The translations under genes and the position numbers were made by a program. Positions 11,001 to 22,300 of a stretch of 28,396 nt of DNA are shown here, in pieces (the first letter of the stretch is position 1; each line of letters begins with the position of its first letter). The notes under the pieces are model-generated. The model saw only the letters and a list, made by a program, of their open reading frames with translations, did not search any database and was not told the DNA's origin. Source of the stretch: Reclinomonas americana ATCC 50394 (Eukaryota > Jakobida > Jakobea > Jakobida); NCBI GenBank assembly GCA_048213135.1, contig PS015119.1, positions 187,362 through 215,757 of the forward strand, in the 5' to 3' direction.

Positions 11001-12503
11001 TATTTGTATGTGCGTGTGTCCACGGTTGTCTCCTGAACTGGGTGTGTCGAAAAGGATCGGAAGCGGGAGGCTGAGGGGAAGGAGGAGAAAGGGAAGAAAA
11101 CAGGAAAGCGTGCCTCCCGGCGCAAAGCCGGTGACAGCGATGATGCAGGAGACGAGGATGAGGATGAGGATGACGATTTTCAGAGCAAGTCGGCCGACAA
11201 GAAGGAGCCGAAAGAGGTCGAGGTCGGTGCCGACAAGGTTGAAGTGGAGAAGGAGAAAGAGAGTTACGTCTGTGCCAAACAGTGTGTGTGTGTCGCCTGG
11301 CAGACAGACTAACATGTGTTTTCGTTGATCATCAACAGCGTTGGAAGACAAATTCGATCGCCACCGACATGACATTGTCAAGAAGTGCAATCTACCGTCC
11401 TTGTCTGCGCTTGGTCCTACGTCCAGTTGCGTTATTCCGAACTGTCTTGTTCGTTTTTTGTGACTGCATGTGCTTTATCTCCTTTGCGCTTCGCCCCTTT
11501 CCGTTCGCGATCATGCTGTTCTCATTCCACATCTCTCATTTCCCTTCGCTCAACTCCTTCCTTGTTCTCGGTCTTTCTGTTCTCTTTCTCCCTCGTCTCC
11601 CTCTCTGTTCCATCCTTCTCCGTTCGCGATCGTGCTGTTCTCCCTGCACATCTCTCTCATGTCCTACTCCTTGATCCCTTCCCCGTTCAGTCGTATTCCT
11701 CGTGTCTCTCACCCTCCCTCTCTTCTCTCTTCTGCCTTTCGGCACGTGCAGGTGGTATTGAAATCAGTCGCGCAATGGCGCTGTGCTTGCGTGAGCTTGC
11801 CAATGTGCGCGTCCTGGTTCAGGAAATTGTCGACAAAGCAACGGTGCGCCGCGACGGCTGCCTAACTCTGGTGGAGAGTGCACATCTTGTTGGCGTCTAC
11901 CAGGTCCTCTTCAAATTGCAGGTGTGGTTGTTACTTTCTCTGTCGCTCCTGGTGCCGCACACTGCCGCTGATGTGGAATGTGTGATTGTGCAGGAGAGCG
12001 TCGCCATGGTGGTGGCCGAGCGCGTTCAGCAGAATGCGCAGTGGCTGTCCGAGGCTCCGCTGCAGGCTGACGAATTGGAGGACGTATTGCGAGAGACACT
12101 CAGCATCCCCAGCGTGTTTACGCGCCTCTTGCTGGCCAGCATGCCGATTCAAGCCAACGAATGCCTGCTGGCCAAGCAACGATGGAAGGTGGCTCAAGAC
12201 TCTGTGAAGAAGCGGAAAGAAGAGGTGAGTGGCGAGTGTGGGTTTGCAGTGCATAGTTCTCTTTGTGCCAGTGCCGACAGCGCGATTGCTCCTCTCCCCC
12301 AGATGCACTCGCAACCAGTGTCGTCGGTGTTGTACCTTGCCAGCTCGGTGCTGCTGTCGGGTTCGGTGGTTGTTGGCGTGCAAGAGGCGCTGGCCGAGAG
12401 GCGAGTTACCTTTGATGCCGATGCGGCAATGGAGGCCAGTGGAACGCAAGCGGCATCCAGCGAAGCCGAAGGGTGCACTGGCGGCACTCAAGAGGCCACT
12501 TAA
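8100..12503 (+). CDS. Unrecognised acidic, Ser/Thr/Lys-rich, probably nuclear protein (~1,055 residues)
   Basis: I do not recognise the family. Exons: 8100-8174, 8237-8284, 8347-8439, 8610-8717, 8778-8873, 8937-8972, 9037-9126, 9206-9286, 9355-10989, 11055-11283, 11339-11413, 11752-11921, 11994-12224, 12303-12503. This chain totals 3,168 nt in one open frame. The N-terminal third is very acidic and spread over short phase-0 exons. The 1.6-kb exon holds poly-Ala and poly-Thr/Ser tracts, basic clusters resembling nuclear localisation signals (KRSATKKR, KKAKAAAK), Ser-Asp/Glu stretches resembling CK2 sites, and two duplications. Short hydrophobic-acidic patches (VQIVMD, AVVVVEP twice) fit SUMO-interacting motifs; QRTLSF is a weak PIP-box resemblance. 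The last ~220 residues are better ordered and helix-like (for example AMALCLRELANVRVLVQEIV). A chromatin, DNA-repair or SUMO-pathway scaffold is a guess only. The 11268-11751 joins are uncertain, and the C-terminal part could be a separate gene starting near 11775. Confidence 0.7.
9976..10173 (+). repeat. Internal tandem duplication in the acidic protein's large exon
   Basis: Two copies (9976-10068 and 10084-10173, period about 105-108 bp) encode SRQSGVSA, a variable Asp/Glu/Ala stretch, then AVVVVEPRTTRSRVT. Protein identity is high while many third codon positions differ, so the copies are old enough to have diverged silently. A second, looser pair (about 10632-10673 and 10751-10790) encodes ALPTPKSRGKAS between Thr/Ser tracts. 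Confidence 0.9.
11501..11690 (+). repeat. Imperfect CT-rich direct repeat inside the longest intron
   Basis: The intron 11414-11751 (338 nt) is pyrimidine-rich. A segment starting CCGTTCGCGATCATGCTGTT at 11501 recurs as CCGTTCGCGATCGTGCTGTT at 11620, a spacing of 119 bp, with further similarity downstream (CACATCTCTC). It is not coding in a recognisable frame and probably arose by local duplication. Confidence 0.75.
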
Positions 12504-12568
12504 CACACCGAATAATCATGAAAGAGGTCGAGTTCTGGGTGTTTTTATACATGTTACAGAATTGTGTC
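12504..12568. other. 65-bp space between convergent genes
   Basis: The acidic-protein stop (TAA 12501-12503, +) and the LtrA-family stop (TGA 12571-12569, -) face each other across 65 bp. The stretch is AT-richer than its surroundings and holds AATAAT just after the plus-strand stop, which may serve as a degenerate polyadenylation signal. No gene is visible. Confidence 0.6.
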
Positions 12569-14124
12569 TCATACGCGCGAGTCGGCGTCGATATCAAAAT
12601 CTACTGTGGTGCTTCCCTGCGTACTCGGCGAGGGCGTCGGTAAAGGTGGTGGCGTAGGGCGTGGCATGAGTGGCAGCGGTTCACTTGGCCCCTGGTGCCT
12701 CGCCTCGCGATCGCCCGCTTCCGGAGCGAAGTGGGCGCGCAGTCTTGGCAGACCCGCGACCGCCGGCCGTTGCCGAACCGAGTGGGCACGCTCAAGTGCA
12801 GGCACCGAATCAGTGACGGCGATACTGGGCGCGGAATTCGACGACACGAGCTGACTCGCTGGAGGCGCAGTCGGCGATGTCGGTGACGTTGGCGAGCCCG
12901 GAGCTGTCATCATTGGTGCCTGCATGTCATCACTCGGCATGGCGTGCTTGATGTGCATGGGTGCCAGCACTCCGGCGGCCAATGATCGGCGCGGAAGCCG
13001 CACGGATGTGCGCTGCCGTTGTGCCTCCTCCACATACGAGCGAAACGCCTCCAAGTCGTGCAGGTCGAGGTCTGCGTCGGGCAGTGGCGAGTGTGAGTAT
13101 GCGAGCGGGAGTGCACTGCGTGTACGGTGGGTNNNNNNNNNNNNNNNNNNNNCCGCAGGTGTGGAACGCGCCAGGCCGCCAGCAAGTACATGAGAGCCAC
13201 GGATCCACGGGTGGCCAGAAAGCTCTCGGCAAAGCCCGAACCCAGACCAAAGTCCGAGTCGGCACTGCGTATGCACTCACGCACTGGTGAGAGAGCACAC
13301 GAACAATCACCGCTCAACCAGGAAACAAAAAAACGCAACAAAATGGCCATGCCGACCATACCGCACGACTGCACGAAAAAGTACACCTGCACGCACGCAC
13401 ACGCACGGCCGTAAGCGTCATCGACGGTGGCATATACGTTTCTCACACATGCCTTGTGCAGAGCATCGCTTCCATGAATGCGATTCGTGTACACACTGAG
13501 CGACGTCCAGCTCCACCACAGCGCCGTAAACTGCAACAGAAAGCTGAAGAACCCATGCGTCGACACATCATGCTACACACACACACATGCATGCAATGAA
13601 TGAGCACTTGCCACGAATGAGCAAGAGTGCATGTGCCGACCTTGAGAATGGCCGCTGCATCGATGCACAGCGTCGGATCAGCGCACGAGGCGGCACAAGC
13701 ACCTATACATCAAGCAGCTTACCTTGTTTGATGACCACAGCCACCTGCATGAAGAAGAAGAAGAGTCGTGTTTATTGATCGGAATGCACAGTTGCATGCA
13801 TGCAAAGACCAACCATGATCAGATCAACAAAGAGCTCCAGCCATGAGACTTTTCGATGTGCCTCCACGTCCACGAGCTCCGGCTGCACATATAGAGAGAG
13901 AGAGAGGAGTGAAGGGGTGAGTGTGCGTGTGTGTGTGTGTGTGAATCAGTGAGTGTGTGAGTGATGCAATGAGCATGGGAGCGAGTGAGAATGCAATGCA
14001 CTGAGTGCGTAAGTGAGTGGTTGAGTGGTTGAGTGTGTGTGCAGGGAGAGCACGCACCACTCGGAACAACGATAGCCGCTCCATGCGCCTCTCTACCTCC
14101 CAATCAATACATGCGAGCAGTGAC
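12569..14124 (-). CDS. LtrA-family (low temperature requirement A-like) multi-pass membrane protein, broken by assembly gaps
   Basis: Exons: 14124(or further)-14058, 13882-13814, 13744-13723, 13654-13641, 13572-13438, 13386-13340, 13264-13153 (into a gap), then 13132-12569. The family is seen in SWLELFVDLIM (the LtrA ELFFDL motif at the first membrane segment) and TALWWSWTSLSVYTNRIH (the WWxWxxxTxYxNRF motif), followed by hydrophobic segments VYFFVQSCGMVGMAI and SVALMYLLAAW. LtrA proteins are polytopic membrane proteins of poorly known function, found in bacteria, fungi and protists. The C-terminal part after the gap is a hydrophilic Ser/Pro/Thr-rich tail ending DFDIDADSRV, presumably cytosolic. 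An ATG at 14084 precedes ERLSLFRV, but the true start may lie in the larger gap. Most expected transmembrane helices are absent, very likely hidden in the 20-N gap. The 14-nt exon is unusually small. Confidence 0.75.
13133..13152. other. Assembly gap (20 N) inside the LtrA-family gene
   Basis: Twenty Ns interrupt the coding region. The protein jumps from about the fourth hydrophobic segment to its hydrophilic tail, so the real gap is probably larger than 20 bases. Confidence 0.95.
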
Positions 14125-14621
14125 NNNNNNNNNNNNNNNNNNNNNNNNNNNNNNNNNNNNNNNNNNNNNNNNNNNNNNNNNNNNNNNNNNNNNNNNNNNN
14201 NNNNNNNNNNNNNNNNNNNNNNNNNNNNNNNNNNNNNNNNNNNNNNNNNNNNNNNNNNNNNNNNNNNNNNNNNNNNNNNNNNNNNNNNNNNNNNNNNNNN
14301 NNNNNNNNNNNNNNNNNNNNNNNNNNNNNNNNNNNNNNNNNNNNNNNNNNNNNNNNNNNNNNNNNNNNNNNNNNNNNNNNNNNNNNNNNNNNNNNNNNNN
14401 NNNNNNNNNNNNNNNNNNNNNNNNNNNNNNNNNNNNNNNNNNNNNNNNNNNNNNNNNNNNNNNNNNNNNNNNNNNNNNNNNNNNNNNNNNNNNNNNNNNN
14501 NNNNNNNNNNNNNNNNNNNNNNNNNNNNNNNNNNNNNNNNNNNNNNNNNNNNNNNNNNNNNNNNNNNNNNNNNNNNNNNNNNNNNNNNNNNNNNNNNNNN
14601 NNNNNNNNNNNNNNNNNNNNN
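14125..14621. other. Assembly gap (497 N) between the LtrA and oxidase 5' ends
   Basis: A run of 497 Ns flanked by a CT microsatellite (14641-14670) on one side. It hides the 5' ends, promoters and probably first exons of two divergent genes. Confidence 0.95.
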
Positions 14622-14956
14622 TCCTCCTCTCGTCTCTCTCCTCCTCTCTCCTCTCTCTCTCTCTCTCTCTTGCTGTATGTGTGGAACGCCATGATGCTTA
14701 ATCGTCACTTCAAGCACGTCAATGCAATCTTCATGTACGTGTCTATCTCTCCCTTTCTTCCGTCCCTTCTCTCACTCCGTCTCCTCTCACATCCTCTCTC
14801 TGTGCGCATGTGTCTGTCGCGTACCTTGAAGCTTTATCGACGCAGTAGGCACATCAATGCAAATCATTATGCTGTCTCTCTCTCCCCACTCCCCACCTTT
14901 CCCTCTCCCTCCTCCTTTCCCTTCTCTGTCATTGCGCTCACCATGCACGCTTGCAG
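14622..14956 (+). other. CT-rich stretch upstream of the oxidase; possible degraded or unplaced first exon
   Basis: Mostly pyrimidine-rich intron-like sequence. One short segment at about 14675-14733 encodes YVWNAMMLNRHFKHVNAIF, which loosely fits the pre-FAD-domain region of berberine-bridge oxidases (a WN motif before the first strand), but no good acceptor precedes it. A similar sequence (CACATCAATGCAAATCATTATG near 14848-14869 versus CACGTCAATGCAATCTTCATG near 14716-14736) suggests a local duplication. I do not see the exon for the conserved RSGGHS loop here. Confidence 0.4.
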
Positions 14957-16263
14957 GGATACTCGAGTGTTGCCGCGCCCGGATTCATGATCTCAATGGT
15001 GCTGTCTGCGCCTGCTCCCTTGCAACCGCGCATCTTGTCGTGACCTGTTTCTTGTTTGCAGGCGGAGATGACGAGCGTGACGTGGGTGGACGACACGACG
15101 GTGCGCGTGCAGAGTGGAGCGCGCTGGGCCGATGTGTACGAGGCGTTCCGTGCGCATGGCGGACTGTGGGTGGTCACTGGTGGCTTGTGTCCGTCGGTGG
15201 GCGTCGCTGGCTTCACCATGGGCGGCGGTGTGGGTCCGGTGGCGCGGCAGTATGGCCTAGCCATCGACAATGTGCTGGCGTTCACGGTGGTCACGGCGAT
15301 TGGCTCGGAGATTATTCAGGTCGACGAGAAGAACAACAGTGACTTATTCTGGGCGCTGCGCGGTGGTGGCGGAGGCAACTTTGGTGCGGTGGTCGACATT
15401 ACCTTCCGCGTGCACCGTGGACCGGAGCAGTACACGTGGGGCGAGGTGCGTGAGAGGAGAGAGAGAGAGAGAGAGATAAGAAGAAAAGCAAATTGCTCAT
15501 CCCTTCTCCGCAGGTGTGCTACCGCAACACGACCGACGATATGCGCGCGGCGCTGCTGCCGCTGTCCAAGCACGCCGCTGCGCTGCCGGGCATGATGAAT
15601 GTGGATGTGGTGCTGGAGCGCGACTCGGGCGCCTGTCTGTGGATTGTGTACCAGGGCGCAAAGGAGGAGGCCGAGGCGCTGCTGAAGCCGATTCTCGATG
15701 CGGCGCCAACGCCGGCCTCCAGCTCCTTCCAGGCATTCATTTGCTTCTGGGAACTCATTCAGGCGTACGCTGCGGCGCATGGGTACGGCGAATTCAGTGA
15801 CGAACCGTACCACCTGCGCAATGTGCTGGTGGCAGAGTTTTCGCCGGAGCTGGTGGATTTGCTGGTGGAGTCGACCGTGGCCGCGCCCGACGACTGCGAC
15901 ATGCACATGATCCAGTTTGGCGGCGTCATTAGCAAGGTCGACAAGCACCACACCGCCTTTTACCACCGCAACGCCGAGTACATGGTGTATGCGTCGTGCG
16001 GTTTCACTGACGAGGCCTCGGAGACGGCTGTCGTCGCCTATCTCGACCTGTGGTACGCTCGCGCACGGCAGCTCTCTGTCGGCGCCTACGTCAACTTTAT
16101 CGACCGCAACGTGGTCGGCTGGGAAGACATGTTCTACGGTGGTAATCTGGACCGCCTGCGTCGCATCAAGGAGTTCTGGAACCCGCCGGGCCGCGGTCCC
16201 ATGCGGTTCCCGCAGGAGATTGGCGCCGACTTGCCACAGCAGCATCTGGTTGGCCATGTTTGA
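14957..16263 (+). CDS. FAD-linked oxidase, berberine-bridge (FAD_binding_4 + BBE) type, 5' end missing
   Basis: Exons 14957-14998, 15062-15445 and 15514-16263 (TGA) encode the last 391 residues of a flavoenzyme that typically oxidises small molecules with covalently held FAD and O2. The chain starts at GYSSVAAPGFMISM, normally just after the RSGGHS loop. The FAD-binding domain continues with VRVQSGARWADVYEA and GGLCPSVGVAGFTMGGGVG. Its Cys (codon 15188-15190) matches the residue that forms the 6-S-cysteinyl bond in bicovalent members. GGGGGNFGAVVDITFRVH closes the domain. The C-terminal BBE part has NFIDRNVVGWEDMFYGGNLD, then RLRRIKEFWNP and MRFPQEI. A usual family member is about 450-550 residues, so roughly 60-150 are missing upstream, including the His that would carry the 8-alpha bond. 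The substrate cannot be inferred. The missing piece probably lies in the adjacent 497-N gap. Confidence 0.9.
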
Positions 16264-16348
16264 TTTCTCTCTCTCTCTCCCTCTCTGTTTCCCTAATGAT
16301 TGAATGAATGAATGTTGTTTGATGTGATAAAACATACAAGGCCGTGTT
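16264..16348. other. 85-bp space between convergent oxidase and kinesin genes
   Basis: Contains a CT run, three GAAT units (about 16301-16314) and GATAAAA near 16326. Both genes must end transcription here or inside each other's 3' exon. No gene is visible. Confidence 0.6.
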
Positions 16349-19300
16349 TTATCTCCTTCCCAGTGAACTGGCGGAGCGCGACGAGGCAGAGAGTGGACGC
16401 ACGCCGCTGCCTGATGCCTCGCCATAGCCACCACCATCGTCGTCGCCATCCTCCAACTCCTCAATGTAATCGGTGTGTTCCGGTCCCTCCCAGTCCAGGA
16501 ACTGCAGGACACCACAATTCAGCGATCACCAAGCCTCAACGTCCATCAAGAAACACACACACACCTCCTCGTATTCGGTGGCGTTGAAGTCGATATTGTT
16601 CATCTTGAGCACCTTGACCAGCTCGCCGATCTTTTCGCGTTGCACGGCCTTGGCAGCCTGCAGCGCACGCACCGCCTTGTCCTCGAATTGCTTTTCCACC
16701 GAGTTCTGAATCTTCTTGGCCTGCACACACGCACGCGCACACACATGAATTTCAGCGGCGTCGCGGAAATACGAGCGAGACAAGGCAATGACGCACCGAT
16801 GCGCCGTAGCTGAGAGTCGACTTGGTCTCACTGACCGAGTCCGACGCCGGCGTCACATTGACAAACATGAGCGTCTTGGCCGTGCCTCCAATAGTGTCCT
16901 TCAGAAGCATGGTCAGCGCGTTCGAGCGGTACGAGAACTGCTTGACGGCACGTGTGCCCGAGGCGTGAGCGATCAGATTCTGCAACGCCGACAGACTCTG
17001 GTTGATGGTCGTGGCCTCCTTGACGGCGTGCTTGTCCTTCAGTTGCGTGCGTGCCAGGCGCTCCGAGCCGGCCAGATCGACCAGCGTCAGCTTGCCGAGG
17101 GTCGTCTTCTTGTTCTGTGTGCATTCAAAAGACCGCAAGCAGTCAGAATGAGCTTCCTCTCTTCTTCGTCGCTCCACACGCACCTTGAGGTTCGTGACAT
17201 GCACGTTGATGACGAACAACAGGTGCGAGCGTGACGACGTGTCATTCATGGCCGTCGTGCGCTCGTGACGTGATGCATTGCCCATCTGGAACAGCTCGAG
17301 CATCTCCTCGGGTGATGACACCGACACCTCCACCAGTCCACGCACATTGCCGTCGGCGGTGATGGTGAGTTTCGGTGGCGGGTTCTCCTGCTGGAACTTG
17401 TCGTACAGCTTCTCCAAGTACAGCTCGACCATGGTGCATCGAATCTCAACCGTCGACTCGCGAATGTTGCGCGTCTTGTGGAAGATCTCGCGCATGGCGC
17501 GCGGAGCAATGCCCTCCAGATCCTCAATGCCCGGCGCACCCGTCATGGTGTGCGTCTTGCCGGAACCAGTCTGGCCGTATGCAAAGATGCACACGTTGTA
17601 GCCATCGATGGACGACTGCACCAGCGGCTGCACGTGCTTGAACACCTCTGCCTGAGAGGCCGTCTCTGAGAACACTCGCGAGAACACATAGTCGATGAAC
17701 GGCTTGCGGTTCGCCTCGTCGGGCACCATCAGTCGGCACGTGTACGCATCAGGGTAGCGAGCAATCTGCAACGGTTGTCAGTGGCGCGCGCATCAGCTGA
17801 CAAGCGTGACGGCGATGGCGGCGACTCACGTGCTCGACACCGGGAGTCGTCAACTCGCGTGTGTTGAGCGGACGCATGCGGGCAAACACGCGGATGCCGC
17901 CCTTCATGTCCTCGATTTCGTTGTGCAACTTCTTGTTTTGTGCGCCGACCACCACAAAGTCCTCCTCCAGATGCCGCACCTCAGCCTCGAGCTCGTCCTT
18001 CTTGGACTTGACCTCATCCAGCTCCTGTGGCGAGTGGTCAGTTCATGCAGTTGGCGGCCCAAGTGTGCGCAGTGACTGCAGCACCTTGGCCATCTCCTCC
18101 ACTTGGCCCATGTTGTCGCGGAAGTCGCGCAGTGCCCTCTTTGCCTTCTTGAACTTGCGTTGGGTCATCTCGAACTGCTGCTTCGTGTCCTCCAGCTCCT
18201 TCTTCAGCGACTCGGTCTCCTCGGCCGTCAACTCGCCTGGCAGAATGATGCCTGCGCAATCACACAACATTTCAGTATACAGCTGCGGTCCTCTGCGAAT
18301 CGATCGTGCGGACGCACCCGATCGGAGCATGGCCACTTGCTCTTGCAGGCGAAGCTTGTCGTCGCACAGTGTGGCAATCGTCGTCTCGGCATCGTGGTCT
18401 CCGTCAGCAGAGGCTGCACCGAGATGGCATCAGCATTCTCGCCAACAACGGCGTACATGGGGGATACACAGGCTGCATACCGAGATGCGCTTGCTTCTCC
18501 CGCTCGGCTAGCTGCCGTCGCAACTCGCGATTCTCGTGGAACAGAGTCAATGTCTGCTCCGAGACGGCGCCAGGTGCTACAGGGAGCAGCGTGAGCAGCC
18601 AGCTCGCATAACGACACAAAGAAGACCACAGCACTCTCTACCTGAAGCCACAACCGGCCCGCTTCCGCCAATTCCTGGCGGGGGTGGCGGGCGGGCGTGC
18701 TTCTCGGCCACCGACCTCGGCGGTGCCATGGAGCTGCGCACATTGGTCTTTTGCATGACAGCTGCACATCATAACAATGAGCGGCGACTCTAAAGCACCA
18801 CGAAGGTGCGTGGCACGACGCAACCCCTCTGGATCTGCTCAGGCGAGCTGCCGGCGGCCACCATCTGCTTCACAGTGGTCTCCAGCTCGGTGACAGTGGC
18901 CAGCAGCCGCTGGTTCTGCTGAATGAGCTCTTGAGCTGCGGGAGCGGTCGCGTTGTGTGAGTCATCTGTCACCGACACGCATAATGCAAACACCCACACG
19001 CAACTGCCTTCGTCGGTGGTGAAAATCGCCGACGGATTGTGCATGAGTGCGCGATCGTTCAGTGCACGGCGCAAGTCGTCATTCTCCAACTGCAGCCGGT
19101 CCTCCTCCAACTTGTGGGCATCGCACGCTGTCAAGTGCACACGACAAGGTGAGATATTCTAAAACGTGCAAGTCTGGCGGCGTCACTGCCTCTCTCTCAC
19201 CGGCTTGCACCACATCGAGCTCCTCGCGCAGACGACCCACTTCGGTCTGCAGCGCCGACTTTTGCACCGTCAAATTGGTCATGATGTCGCGCACCGTGGC

Positions 19301-22300
19301 GTCATTGATCTTCTCAGTCATGCGGTGGGAGAGCGTCTCCTCCGTCTCGGCGAGCCGGCGACGCAGCTTGTTGGTCTCCTCGCGAGCAGCCGCCACCTGC
19401 CACGCAATAATGTCAGACTTACGGGCAGCTCCAGGAACGCCAACGACGTGTGCACACACAAACCTTGTCGGCAAACTCCTCGCGCTGCGTCTCCAAGTCG
19501 CGCAACAGCTAGCAACAGACATGGTGTGAGACATAGAGAGAGTCGTGGACTTCGATATGCGGTGAATGCTCATACCCGGTGATTCTCGGCAGAGCCCTTC
19601 TCGAAGCGTTCACGCAGCAACGCCACGTGCTCCTGCAGCTCGCGGTTCTCGCGATTCGCCTGCAACACAGCCAGCTGATGGTCCACCGAGTCTGCTGGAT
19701 TCGGCTCCTGTCCGTTGGCCGACGACGGCAACGCACGGCCCATCTCCTCCAACTTTTTGTGCAACAAGCGGACCTCCATCTGCAAATCGGCATTCTCCAC
19801 CTCCAACTCAGACACGCGCTTCGATTGATCTGCGCGGGGTGTGAGTGTGACGGATGAATGTCTCCGTGCATATCAGAAAGACGCACCAACAAACTTGTTG
19901 GGATCGACGGCCTCTTGTGGGGGTGGCGCCATCTGTAGACCACGTGTACAGTCAGAATGGTGCTTGTCCTGCAGGATTCACCAGAATTCGGCAAACGCAA
20001 CTCCTGCGGCGTTGGCGCGCGATGCCTTGACCTTGCCCTCCTGGTGCTTGAAGCGGTAGTGATCGAATTCGTCCTGGATGCGCTGCTTCTCGCGCAGCAC
20101 GGCATCCATCTCACTCTGCGCAATCTGCTCGCGCTGCTTGAGACGCTCGACAGTGGTTCGTGCGTCACCAGCCTCAGCGGCAGCCTTGCTCGCCGCCCTT
20201 TGCGCCTCGACCAGCGCGTCGTTGCGGGAGCGCACCTCACCTGTACACCATGTAAGGGTCAGCAATCAGAGAAGCAGTTGCAGTACGACGGCCACCAGCA
20301 ATAACGCACTTTCTAGTCTCTGTACTTGATCGCTCTGCTTGCGCAGGCGCTCTTGCAGTGCACGCACAGCGGCAGCGGCACGCTCCGACCCACTGGTGGC
20401 CTCGTCCATGTAACTAGACGTCTCCTCACGCAAGCTACGAATCTCCTCGTCCTTGTCTGCAGCGCGCCAATGAGTACGTTGTCGGCTGCATGCATCCCTT
20501 CCTCCAGAGAGATAGTGATATACTCACCGGCGAGCAGCTTCTCGTACTGCGCGCGCTGTTCGGCCACCAGTGCATCCGAGCGCTTTCGCTCATTCTCCAT
20601 TTGCTCGCGCATGGCAGCCTCGAGCTGTATGACATGCGTGAGTCGAGTGCGAGCTCCATTTTCCTTGCTTCGAACCACAAACCGTCTCCTTCTGCTTCGC
20701 AACCCGCGCCTGTGCATCGTGTCGCTCCTTCAGCTCCCGCAATAGCTTGTCCTTCTTGTTAAACAGACGCTCAAACACATCACGCCGGCTCGTCGACTCC
20801 TCCAGTGGAGGAATGGCGAATGCACTGCCGGGGCGACTACTACCGCCGCCCTTCAACGCACGCTCCACCATCTCCGAGTACTTTTGTCGCCACGCCTCAA
20901 TCTGCGTCCCTCCCCCCGATGTGAGGCAAAGATGAGAGAGAAGGAGAGGGACAGCGCCACGAGTCACGCAACCGCTCCCTCGTGTTCCTCGCGCTCCGTC
21001 CGCAGCGTGCGACGCTGCTCTTCGAGCTGCGTCTGCGCCTCCTCAATGCCGGAGCCCATGGAACTGCGCAGTGTGTGCATCTCGGCCTCGCTGTGCGATC
21101 GCGCCGCCTCCAACTCGGCCGTCAGCCGGGCCTTGACCGTCTGCAGTTCGGATTCGAGCTGACGGCGCACGGCCTCCACCTCGCGGTCCATCTGGCTCTG
21201 CATGGCCGTCATCTCGGCGACCTTGTCGGCCTTGAGCGCGGCCATGTCGGAGGCCATCTCTCGCCGAATCGTGGCGAGCTCCTGTGCCAGTGAGGCCTCA
21301 TTTTCGTTCAACTTGGCCTCCACTGTGCGCAAGAGGCGAATGAGAAAGTCGAGAGGGAGAAGGGAAACATGGGAGGGAAGGGGAGGAGAATGCAACATTC
21401 GACTTTCTCGCGCTCCAATCGCAAGCGGTTCTGTTCCATCTTTTCGCGGTAGTCGCCCAACACGGCCTCCTTCTCCTTCTCGGACTCGAACTTGGCACGG
21501 TCACTGCGCTCCATTTCCTCTGCCACACGGATATTCAGCCGGCGGATCTCGGCGCTCATCTCCTCCAGCTGCGACTCCAGCTCTTCCAACTCCTTCTTGT
21601 GTTTCCGGCGTTCCTCTCGCAGATCGCGATGCTTGGTGAACGCATGTCGGATGCGATCGCTCTGCGTCGTCTGGTACCGATCTAGGAAGGCCACAAAGTA
21701 TTTCTGCCCACACGAAAAAGCGGTCATGACGAGCGAGGCTCGAGAGCAACTGAAAAATGAACGGACGCACTCTGATCTCCTCCTCGATCTGGCGGTAGTT
21801 GCCGTCCAACTCCTCCACCGCCTGCACGTAGCGTTGCTTCATGCTCCGCATGTCGTCGACCACTCGCTGAATCTGCCGCCGAGCGAGCTCGTACGGCACA
21901 TAGGCAGTTTCGTTTGCCGCCGCAATTGCAGCCACGTTACGCGGTTTCAGCACGTTCGAGTCGGGCGCGTCGCGCACACCCTCTGCAGCGGAGTGAGCAC
22001 GTGGCAAGAGCGACGCATGGGTGAAAAAAAGGCACACGCACCCTCATGCGACAGCTGAGCGAGGAACTCACGCGCCGACTGCCGACGATGCGGCGGCGAC
22101 GCGGACGACGACGACGAAGACGACGAGGAAGACGAAGACGACGAACGAGACTTGGCCGCCGAGGCCGCCGACGACGGCCGCGTGCTACCCGGATTACGTG
22201 TGCTGCCACCTGCCGCGTTCAGCATGGCGCGCCCATTGGCGCCGGTGCCGGACAAGGACGTGGTGCGTCGTGGCGCCACATCCACATCTGCCGGATCATG

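Noticed and set aside
11385-11751. Coding reading of the CT-rich segment upstream of 11752
   Set aside because: The translation is Ser/Leu/Phe/Cys-rich with no regular composition, contains a degenerate 119-bp direct repeat and ends in a strong acceptor. It behaves like an intron.
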